DNA of 64,000 nt from Rhypophila decipiens (lineage: Eukaryota > Ascomycota > Sordariomycetes > Sordariales > Naviculisporaceae): contig MU858076.1 in assembly GCA_033297075.1 (NCBI GenBank), positions 1,720 to 65,719 of the forward strand, written 5' to 3'. The number at the start of each line of letters is the position of its first letter. The stretch's first letter is position 1. Below the pieces are notes generated by a model that saw only the letters and a program-made list of their open reading frames with translations, was not told the origin of the DNA and searched no databases. Of this stretch, positions 1 through 8,867 are shown in pieces. A program made the position numbers and the translations under genes.

Positions 1-27
1 CGGCCCCCCCCCCCCCCCCCATCAGCC

Positions 28-71
<44 letters not shown>

Positions 72-95
72 GGCGGCGCCCCCCCCCCCCCCCCC
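1..95. repeat. Low-complexity C-rich run at window edge
   Basis: Nearly pure cytosine, broken only by a few short non-C stretches. It is not a telomere repeat: no CCCTAA units are present. A homopolymer of this kind at the very edge of a sequence is more likely an assembly or sequencing end artefact than biology, but that is inference. Confidence 0.7.
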
Positions 96-600
96 CGCTC
101 ACCATCCGGCTTCGACTTAAGAGATATCACGGCCGTCGACAAGGTTACAGCCAGTGTGGTCAACACCAAATCGATATTCAGGACCGTGGCCTATAGCGAA
201 TTTTTGCGTAAGCTCTGGACTCTGCGACTGGGGCTGTCTGTCTTAAAGCCGACGGCAATCATTGGGGGGCCGCATACTCAGCCGTACGTGGAAAAGTCGA
301 TCTCCGCATATATTCCCAGGCCTCATCGCTGCAACCACTGCTAGCCTATCTTTGATGTGATAATACAACCAGGACGTGTCAATGAAGGCTTCATGGTGGG
401 TTCACGGAAGTCGGAGTAGAGGAGACTGCGTTTTCAAAGCATTATAAACCCCCCTCCCCGGGAGTATGAGCTTGCGGGACGGGCAGCATCATCCGGATTT
501 TATCACTTAAGATTATCAAGACCACTACCTTCTGTAACTCTCAAGTTATTTCAAACCTCACTGCTCTCGGATCGATATACCAGACCAACCTCGCGACAAG
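96..600. other. Left-edge segment and promoter region
   Basis: A plus-strand frame is open from the edge through position 344 and could be the last exon of a gene cut off by the window edge. It has no ATG and no family I recognise. From about 350 to 600 there is no coding signal; this must hold the promoter and 5' leader of the membrane protein gene that starts at 601, preceded by a CT/CA-rich leader. Confidence 0.3.
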
Positions 601-3249
601 ATGGCCGACAAAGCCGCCAATTATTTCCGCCATATTCTGCGCTCTACCGGGCTGTATATTCTCTATCACCTCTTCAAATTCATTTATCACCTATTCGATG
701 TCAAATTGGACCTACCGGCCGAGCCCCCGAAACCCGTTTTCCTCAAGACCCCCCGTCCCTGGACATACAAGTTTCCTCGTTGGCTACTCCACATAATTCC
801 TGCTCGAAGTCTAGTCCACCTAATTCCTATCATGGCCTCAGCAGCAGTTATAACACTTAACCAGTCTCACCTCTTCCTGGGAGAGACATTTCCTGGAATT
901 ATCCACGATACCGATATCTTTATTGCTCTCCTCCAAATCGTTGCCAAGATTCACGAGTTGTTCATCCTCTCCAGCCTGGCGAATATGGTCTTTGACCGCA
1001 TCTACGACGACCTGAACTCCGATGACGGGATCCCTTTGGGGTTTCTCTGCTCTGGTTTCACTTTCTCCTCAATAAATTATTTCTGGTCTCCCGACTTTTG
1101 GGGCGCCGCCATAAAGGCAAAAAAGAGACAGTGCGGAACTATGATCTTGCTGGTCGTCACAGGTATCCTCGCCCTTACGGTTGGTCCGTCTGTTGCCGTC
1201 CTTATCATCCCCAGAAATCAGAATTGGGATGCCGGGGGAAGTGACTTCTTCCTCAGGAGCAGTGTGGATCAACTCTTTCCCAAAGTTCTTAATGCAGAAT
1301 CGCTGGATGCGCCCCTTGAATGTTTGGGCAGGGAAGCAGTTCAATACGGCTATTGTCCCGCTGGTGGGTTCAACGCATTGAAGAATTATATCTCACAAGT
1401 CTCAATGATAAACAACGGCGAAAACCTCCAGGAACCCCTCCCGACAAAATTATTTGGGGTATTTAGTGAACAGTATATCGACGTCGCCAGCATTACCAGG
1501 GGCATGCCCGTGTCGAAACTTATGGGCAGTGTCCGAGGAGTTGCTTGCCAGACCGCTGCCGTCGGGTCTTTCCTTCCGGCTGTCATGTTTCAAAAGAAGC
1601 TTTTGAATGACTGGGAAACAATTGTCGGCAATATTTCTTTTGGGGCAAAAACTATGTCTACTGCCGTGTACAGATACTACAGTGGAGCGCCGATAACAAC
1701 TACCGCGATCAATATTCCGGCTGTAAGGACATCTTGTTCCATGGCCCAAGATCTCCTCGCGAATGACTCGACGGTTTCATTCCCAGTCATCCCGGAGCTC
1801 TCATGTCCGGCGAATGGCCAAAAGTCCCGCATGGTCACTCAACTTCAAGACTCGATGCCATCAACTAGCCTGCGGACAAGATGGATTCGCTTGCCACAGA
1901 ACTTCGGTGATGGCTCCAATGGCCCCAATAGCTCTGCCAGTGCTGGCCTCCTGTTTGAGGCCCCGTGGGCAAGTGACAATTCATCGAGGGTCGTCATTGG
2001 CTGTACAGTCGACGCAAGATGGGTAAAGGGCACGGTGGAAAATGGTAGAGGCAACCCCGGATCTTTTGCAGAAGCATCGGATTGGGGGCAGGCGGCTGAC
2101 CTTACAACGCCCTTTCGACCGTTGGCTAATAGCTCCTGGGAGATGATTACGTTGCAAGAGGACTGGCTTGAGCTGCTTACACCAAACCTCAGCGCCCAAG
2201 CGCAAACCACGTTCGACGCCCTTCTAGCTACCTCCGCAATGGTCGATGGGTTCAGAGATATATCCCAAGCTCACGAATGGAACTCTCCTACCCCAGGGCG
2301 AGCAAATAGGACTATCTATCTCGAATGGCTTACCACACTTCTCGTTGCCGACGGTCTTTCGCGCTATGGAAGTCACAGGGCATTGAACATATCTGGTCCA
2401 CCAACAACATGGGACCTTCTGGACTATGTCAAAACCGAGGGCGACTTCAGCGGTGAGATTCTAAGGGGCGAAAGGGCTCTTATCCCACCGCCTGGTACAT
2501 ATACGACTTACAAGACGAAGATAATCATCCAAGGTCTGTCTTATCTTGCACGAGCCAACACTGATTACATGTCCATGGCGGTCTTGTTTGTTTATATTCT
2601 CTTAGCCTTCCGTCATATACTTTACCTGCTTTGGTTTAGACAATCTTCGACCGCCTGGGACTCCATCACGGAATTGGTGGCACTCACACTGAACTCGAGG
2701 CCACCACTTGCCGATCTCGCAAACACGTCAGCCGGTATTTACTGTCTCAATACCTTCGGCAAGCATTTTGTCATTCGCTCCACGGCTGTAGACCCCGATG
2801 GTCCCTCCCAAGAACAAGAGGCGGAAAAGCTCACAGAGGAGGAAGCGCCCATCAGACACGTCGAACTTGTATTACGCGATGCAACCGAGATCACAAGCCC
2901 AGGCGCTGATGACAATCCCGCTAGCCGAGCAGCGGAGCCTACGTCCAGATGGCAACATGTATTACTTCTTATTTTTACCTGGCCATTTACTCCCGACCGC
3001 ACAGCTTATCCAGAACAGCAACACGAGCTTCACTTGCACCCGGATCTGTCGTCCTCTGGAGAGCCACTGCTGCCCACAAGTAGTTACGGCAAACGACCAT
3101 CTTTGACACGGGAGTACTCGTCAGCATCATCGTCATCAGCTTCGCCATCGTCCTCACCACCCTCGTCAAGAAAGCGGCACGTGAATGCTGGTGAGGAAGA
3201 TGGCAGGGTGTTGTTTGAGAAGATAATGCCCAACCAAGAATACGCGTGA
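601..3249 (+). CDS. Large fungal membrane glycoprotein, function unknown
   Basis: Single-exon gene encoding 882 residues. Hydrophobic segments near residues 68-88, 100-125 and 181-204 are followed by an ectodomain of about 450 residues. This holds many Asn-X-Ser/Thr sites (NDST, NSSA, NSSR, NSSW, NLSA, NRTI, NISG) and scattered cysteines. One more membrane segment lies near 658-680, and the C-terminal tail is Ser/Pro-rich and probably cytosolic. The architecture, N-terminal membrane segments, glycosylated ectodomain and C-terminal anchor, resembles uncharacterised Pezizomycotina surface proteins. It is similar in plan, though not clearly in sequence, to the gene at 55130-57517. The ATG at 601 is the first in frame after an in-frame-stop-rich leader. 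No enzyme motif is visible. Surface or vacuolar localisation is inferred. Confidence 0.75.
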   Translation: MADKAANYFRHILRSTGLYILYHLFKFIYHLFDVKLDLPAEPPKPVFLKTPRPWTYKFPRWLLHIIPARSLVHLIPIMASAAVITLNQSHLFLGETFPGIIHDTDIFIALLQIVAKIHELFILSSLANMVFDRIYDDLNSDDGIPLGFLCSGFTFSSINYFWSPDFWGAAIKAKKRQCGTMILLVVTGILALTVGPSVAVLIIPRNQNWDAGGSDFFLRSSVDQLFPKVLNAESLDAPLECLGREAVQYGYCPAGGFNALKNYISQVSMINNGENLQEPLPTKLFGVFSEQYIDVASITRGMPVSKLMGSVRGVACQTAAVGSFLPAVMFQKKLLNDWETIVGNISFGAKTMSTAVYRYYSGAPITTTAINIPAVRTSCSMAQDLLANDSTVSFPVIPELSCPANGQKSRMVTQLQDSMPSTSLRTRWIRLPQNFGDGSNGPNSSASAGLLFEAPWASDNSSRVVIGCTVDARWVKGTVENGRGNPGSFAEASDWGQAADLTTPFRPLANSSWEMITLQEDWLELLTPNLSAQAQTTFDALLATSAMVDGFRDISQAHEWNSPTPGRANRTIYLEWLTTLLVADGLSRYGSHRALNISGPPTTWDLLDYVKTEGDFSGEILRGERALIPPPGTYTTYKTKIIIQGLSYLARANTDYMSMAVLFVYILLAFRHILYLLWFRQSSTAWDSITELVALTLNSRPPLADLANTSAGIYCLNTFGKHFVIRSTAVDPDGPSQEQEAEKLTEEEAPIRHVELVLRDATEITSPGADDNPASRAAEPTSRWQHVLLLIFTWPFTPDRTAYPEQQHELHLHPDLSSSGEPLLPTSSYGKRPSLTREYSSASSSSASPSSSPPSSRKRHVNAGEEDGRVLFEKIMPNQEYA

Positions 3250-3340
3250 TTGTGCTGTCTAGACCGTTAGTCCAGGTGAGTAGAGCTCCCAAATACATTG
3301 CATGATTGCCTCAAGCAGCACAGCATTGACCAATCAAGTA

Positions 3341-3440
3341 GGTCCCGAAGTGAAGAGGTCCCGAGGTCGGGACCATGGAGCAACCAATAACAATGATCCC
3401 GAAGGAAACAGGTCCGGGGCTCGGGACCTGGGGACCTCAG
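3341..3440. repeat. GGTCCCGA/TCGGGACC palindromic octamers between convergent genes
   Basis: The octamer GGTCCCGA occurs at 3341 and 3357, and its complement TCGGGACC at 3367 and around 3430. The pair at 3357-3374 forms an 8-bp stem with a 2-base loop. The block sits between the convergent 3' ends of the membrane protein gene and the Sec14 gene. Confidence 0.55.
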
Positions 3441-3592
3441 GACCAGTACATAGGTACACAGTCATTACAGCTAGATAGTTTCCTATTCTGTAGGAGGGTG
3501 CTGCGCACTCTCCGTCCGAGGATTCTTGGACTCCTCTCGCAAGCAATAAAGATCATTGTCTACTGTTTCTGTTTCACTCAGCTAGGTACTTA

Positions 3593-4884
3593 TCATAATG
3601 CTCCATCACCTTCAACCGTTTTCGGTGTCTCTGCTCGTCCATGTCGAGCTACTATCTCTTTCCGGTCTTTCCCATTTTGAGTCCCGACAGCAACAGCCAC
3701 CTTCTTTTCGCACACGCTGTTTCGGTTCCCATTCTCATTCACCACCTGTATCGAGTCTACCACCCATTTAATCGGCCCCCTCGGCAACAACACCTCCTCA
3801 CCCACTGCGCCCTGGCAGCCAGACCCCTGCCGAGTCTCCTCATCCAGCCTAGGCACCATCCTATGCTTGGCTTCAAACCGCCCACCATACTGTTTAGGGA
3901 TATCCTCAATGTCCATGCTCTCCAGCAGAGTGTCCATCACCTCGCTCGACTGCACAATAACCAACTTGGCCGCCGTCCTAGGGTCTACCCACTTCTTAAT
4001 CACTGCCCAGATCCGGGCAAAGTACGCCGATGCGTTGAGCACCTTGCATCCACAAAAGTCAGATCAAACAAAGCAGAAAGCTGTAGAAAAATGAAACTTA
4101 CATAAACCCGGTCAATAACCTCGGGGTAACAAGTAGCCAGCAACTGACTAATATCCTGGGCATAACCCCTAACACTCCACGTCTGCCTCAGCGTGAGGGT
4201 ACCAACATCGCAGAGATACACAGCGCTGCTGATAGGTCGACCAGCAGCCGAAGAGCACAGCGGGAGGACAAACCTCGTCAGATAATCGTGAAAGACGATA
4301 GCCTGGCGGGTTGCTTCGAGCCCGGAAGCAGCACGCTGCTTGGAATACCTCGCCAGAGCGTCGGCATTGAGATGGGTAGTGTCAAAGAGACAGATGGGCA
4401 GGCCGCGCTTGTCTCGTCGGCCGGACCAGTGCGGGTACATGTGCCGGATGGACTCGAATATGTCCACGTCAATGGTGTCGTACCCGCGGATGGCGTCGAC
4501 CGAGGTGCGGATGGCCCATGATTCTTGGAATTGTTCCATGGCGGCGTCGATGCTGAATTGGCGGGCTTTGAGGAATCTCCTTTTTTGGTGGATTGGAGCA
4601 TGTCAGTTGAGCGGCTGGGATGGCGGTGCAGCCGGGCATACTCACAGGAGTGTCGCATCGTCATTGAGACCGTCACTGACATCTTCCTTGGCCAGTCCGG
4701 CCGGACGCTTCGTGAGTCCCCGAGCCTCGCATAGCCTCTTGAGCCCGTCGAATGCGAGTTGCTCCTGAGCGGTGAGACCTGCGGTATGGTCTGGTTGTTT
4801 TTGATGTCCGTTCTGCATCTTCTTTGCTGTCGGCTCGGTAACAATTTGGTTTGAAGTTGTTGGGAAGGGGCGGCGGCCGTTCAT
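3593..4884 (-). CDS. Sec14-like (CRAL-TRIO) phosphatidylinositol transfer protein
   Basis: Three exons on the minus strand: 4884-4646, 4579-4102 and 4042-3593. They join to 388 residues with all phases consistent. Intron 1 ends with an AAG acceptor that restores LLRFLKARQF, the classic CRAL-TRIO N-terminal motif. Intron 2 runs from GTAAGT at 4101 to an AAG acceptor at 4043. The lipid-binding CRAL-TRIO domain follows, including GLPICLFD, the VINAS-like segment VLNASAYFARIW and the conserved end VIVQ. Family members exchange phosphatidylinositol and phosphatidylcholine between membranes and stimulate PI 4-phosphate synthesis at Golgi, endosome or plasma membrane. Residues after about 330 form a low-complexity tail. 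It is convergent with the membrane protein gene. Which Sec14 paralogue it represents cannot be decided. Confidence 0.88.
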
Positions 4885-5791
4885 GTTGGGGGGATAGAGA
4901 GCATCATGATTCCGAGGACATTATACAACCACACAACATGTCAAGTATCAACACGCTTTTCCAGGTCCGGCAGACTTGAGTGTGATGGACATGTTGATCG
5001 AGAGTTTGTCTCAGTCAGACGTCACGACTTTTTGTGGGCACATGCAGGAATGTAGATCGGACTTGCCGGATTGGGAAAGTCCATGAGGAGGATCCCATTC
5101 CGTCGCTTTTGAGAAGTACTAACTTGGGCTAGTGTTTATGCATGCTTCTTGTTGTTTGAATTTGTTCCCCCCTTTCCTGCGAATTCCAGTGCTCAGCTGC
5201 GTGGCCCGAATTCGGGCCCGTCACCACCCAAAGCTGAGGTCGCCGTTCACGAACCGCCGCGGTCCCCGGAACTCCTCCCGACGGCTGGACCCATAAGTGT
5301 TTGCGCGCCAGACAAACCAGGGTGAGGGGGGGAGCGAATGGCCGTAGACGGATAAGAGTTTGACGCAACTTGTCTCAGGCCATCAAGGTAGCTGACATCA
5401 CCACTTGGGAGTGATAATCTCTCATCTCAATTTGGCTTTCGAGAGACATTGCTGCGGGCCACATGGTAGACATTGGAATATTCGGCTATCTCGTTACCAC
5501 GCATCTATCCGTCCTACACGTGGACGATCCTCCCTTATCCGCGATGTGGAATTGGAATCTGCTGGGAGATCATTGTTCGTGATGACGTCTGGGTGAAATC
5601 AGGAAAGCGTCATTGAGCAGTAGCGGTGTGCTAAAACGCCCAGCACCTGTTAGAAGATCATGTCAAAATATAAGGCATTCGAGAACTACCATTCTGGACT
5701 TTCTAAACATGCGATTTGAACATCTTTATTACACCATTCGCATTGATACCATTATTTTCTTGTATTCGAGTGTATTTCAACGTTCTTTAAC
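4885..5791. other. Divergent promoter region, no gene seen
   Basis: This separates the divergently transcribed Sec14-like and terpene synthase genes, so it must contain both promoters. Open frames here are short, lack family motifs and overlap on both strands. The last 150 bp before the terpene synthase ATG are AT-rich and pyrimidine-rich, as expected for a fungal leader. Confidence 0.6.
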
Positions 5792-8453
5792 ATGGAACGA
5801 GACGAAACCTCCGTCCTGGTCGACATATCACAGTATGACACTCAAGGCTTCTGCCCCGGGTACCAACTGAGGCGGCATCGATACGAGTCCCTGGCCAACG
5901 CCGGATGTCAAGAAGCACGCCAGGACTGGATCCGTTACATAGGCCCAGCGGCAGAGTTCGGCAATTGCAATCCCATTAATGGCAACTTTACAGCCAACGT
6001 CCTCCCATTCTGCAAGCCAGAGAGACTAAAGCTAGTTGCCTATGTCTTGGAGTGTAAGTCCACCTCTAGACCATGTCACTTCGTTCTTGAGTCTAACAGA
6101 TAAGCAAGATGCCTTCCTCCATGACAGTGTCGTCGAGCTGGTTACCCCCGACACTACCAAAGACGGGGACGACTTCAGCCTGGGCGAGAGAGAAATCACA
6201 GAGGAAACCGTCAAGTCGGGCCGAAAACAAATTCAGGCCAAGATGATGCTCCAACTGACATCTATGGATCCTGTATGTGCAGAACGCGTCTTGGATGTAT
6301 GGAAAACCATGCTGTCAACCACCCGGACGGACAAGACCAAGGACTTTTCCACGTTGGATGAGTATCTCGACTTTCGGATCGTGGATACCGGTGCACCGTG
6401 AGTTCTCGCTCCTGTCCTACGAGAGAAGAGACGGAAGCTAACAAACACATGTCCCTTAGCTTTGTCGAGGCCATCATGCTCTTTGGTATGGGCATGACGC
6501 TCACCAAGGAAGAAGACGCCAAATTGGCCCATGTCCTCCGACCATGCTTTGCCGCTCTCGCCCTGGCAAACGACTACTTCTCCCTTGACAAAGAGTGGGA
6601 AGAGGCCCGACAGCCGGGATGCTCTAAGCCGCTGAACGCTGTGTGGCTCAATGTGCAATGGCACGGCGTCGACATGGCCATCGCCAAGACCCTCGTCAGG
6701 GAAGCCGCCAACCGCTACGAGAGCCAGTTTGTACAGTTCTGCGACGACTTTCGAAAGACAAATTCCCCGATTTCCAATAAACTCGACCGATACCTACAAG
6801 GGATGGCCTGCCAGGTGAGCGGAAACGTCGTTTGGAGTCTGAACTGTCCTCGGTACTACCCGGACTTTCGCTATGACCCCAACGCTGGGATGGAGGATAT
6901 CTTGACGGCGAGGTATCGAGCACCGCTACCAAAATCAGAAGAAGAGGATGAAGAAGAAGTTGATGGACCCCCGACTGCTGTTGTGGACCGTCGCCATGGC
7001 TCGGTCGATTCAACAATCTCATATTTCAGCGAGTCAGATGTATCTGCCTCGGAGTACTCGAGAGGGTCGAGTTCGAGGAACTCTTCCGTCTCGGTTGTGT
7101 CGGTCTACTCTGATGGTGGCGAAGATGAAGTGACAAACACGAAGTTGCCACGAGAGGAGCTTCTTGGCATGGAGGAGCTTCTTGGCATGGAGGTAAGAGA
7201 CACCCCAGGAGACCGTGATCGGGATAAAGAGTTGACACTGGCGTTACCTAGCACCTCAATGCACCAGTGGAATACATCACGTCACTGCCGTCAAAGGGTG
7301 TCAGAAACACTTTTATCGACGCCTTGAACCTCTGGGCATCTTTGCCAGAGGAGTTGCTTTCCAGGATTAAAGGGGTGGTGGATCAACTTCACACCGCCTC
7401 CCTCTTGTAAGACTGGCCAGCTGAGTCGGCGATTGAGGGAGCCAGTTGCTAACCCATCATGGCTTGTTCGCAGATTCGACGATATCGAAGACGGTTCCGA
7501 GCTCAGGAGAGGCTTCCCGGCAGCCCATGGAGTATTTGGCACACCGCAAACCATCAACGCCGCAAGCTTCGCAGTCGTGGAAGCCATCAGCAAAGCAAGC
7601 GAGGTGCCGATTCCGGGGGCAGTGGGAATCACACTTAGTTAGTTACCCAAGATACAGCATCGTGTGATGGGTACTGACAAGCATTTCGTACAGAGCAACT
7701 GCGAGACCTGCACATTGGACAGAGCTATGATCTTCACTGGACACGCCACACTTTGTGTCCTACTGAAGAAGAGTACATGGAAATGGTCAATAAGAGTATG
7801 TTCGATCCTTGTCTTGATATCTACTGAGTATTAATGTCTGACATGCACCTCAAACCGCAGAAACAGGAGGATTGTTCCGCTTGCTCTCTCGTCTTGTGAG
7901 CACCAACATGTCTGACAGGTAATTAAGCGTCTCAGTCTGCTCCTTTTCTTTTTTAAACCGCCCGTCTAACCTTTTCCGCAGCATGAGCATCGAGATCGAC
8001 AGCCTAGTAAGCCAAGTGGGAATCTACTTTCAAATCCGTGACGACTACCAGAATCTCAACTCCGAAGAGGTATGTAATACTTGAATACCGCTTTGGGATT
8101 CCACCAAAGAATTTTGCACTAATTTCCTACAGTACACCTCCCAAAAAGGCTTCTGCGAAGACCTTGACGAGGGCAAACTCTCTTTCCCACTGGTGCACCA
8201 CCTGAATACCGCCAAGAACACTCTCCAAGTCCGCGAGATCCTGAAACAGCGACGGACGGACGGGACCGGTCTAAGTCTGCCGCTGAAGCGGCTTGTACTG
8301 GAGTGTCTGAAGGACGCAGGTAGCATGGAGTACACACTCGAGACTCTCAACCGCACCAGAAAGCACATTGACGAGGCGATCGGGCGGCTGGAGAGGATGA
8401 CTGGGAAGAAGAACTGGGTGCTGAGGCTGTGTATGGAGAAGCTTCGTGTTTGA
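5792..8453 (+). CDS. Chimeric class I terpene synthase (PaFS-type cyclase-prenyltransferase)
   Basis: Nine exons: 5792-6053, 6109-6397, 6460-7192, 7252-7406, 7474-7637, 7694-7795, 7861-7918, 7982-8069 and 8133-8453. They give 723 residues, close to fusicoccadiene synthase. The N-terminal cyclase domain (about 1-330) carries the NSE triad NDYFSLDKE at 221-229. Its first metal motif reads DSVVE at 93-97, where the family has DDxxE/D. A 100-residue acidic/serine-rich linker with a duplicated ELLGME leads to a GGPP-synthase-type domain. That domain has DDIED at 482-486 and DDYQN at 608-612, with LRRG and the PAAH..FG..QTIN motif. The C-terminal half should make GGPP or GFPP from IPP and DMAPP; the N-terminal half should cyclise it. 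The exon 2 acceptor at 6108 is preferred because CTAAC lies just upstream and LEYAFLHD is restored. An acceptor at 6099 would add three residues. No tailoring gene is adjacent. Confidence 0.93.
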
Positions 8454-8867
8454 GGATTTGGACAAAGGACATTCTGTTGGTGAACTGTAATGTAGACTGT
8501 TGGTTAACACTCGTTACGGGGTCAGAGCAATGTAATAACGTTCCAATATACAAATGTTGGTTGGTTAATATATAACATCGGCAACACTAAGAAATATTAT
8601 ATATTGGCCCGCCTTCATCACCGCAGCTCAAGTAACACAAACGCCCTTAGGCAACTTAGGCAAATATAGTTCTGCAGCACGCCTCTTGGAGGTCCTTAGG
8701 CACGAGCTTTGTGGTGCGCGGACGACGTAAGTTCCAATAGTCCTTTGCGCCTAGAAATTCACCTTGTCTCCTGTGTTTTCCCTCACGGCATGAATCCGTT
8801 GATTGGGCTTCCACTTCTTCCTGCTACCTACTTCTACACTCCGAAATCAGCCCCAATCTAAGCAACT
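8454..8867. other. Intergenic, terminator and promoter, no gene seen
   Basis: This holds the 3' end of the terpene synthase gene, with AT-rich DNA at 8560-8610, and the promoter of the ankyrin gene. No credible open frame or RNA gene is visible. Confidence 0.6.

Noticed and set aside
156..344. Short plus-strand frame near the left edge
   Set aside because: It starts at GTG, has no ATG and no family resemblance. It may be a tail exon of a truncated gene but cannot be supported as one.
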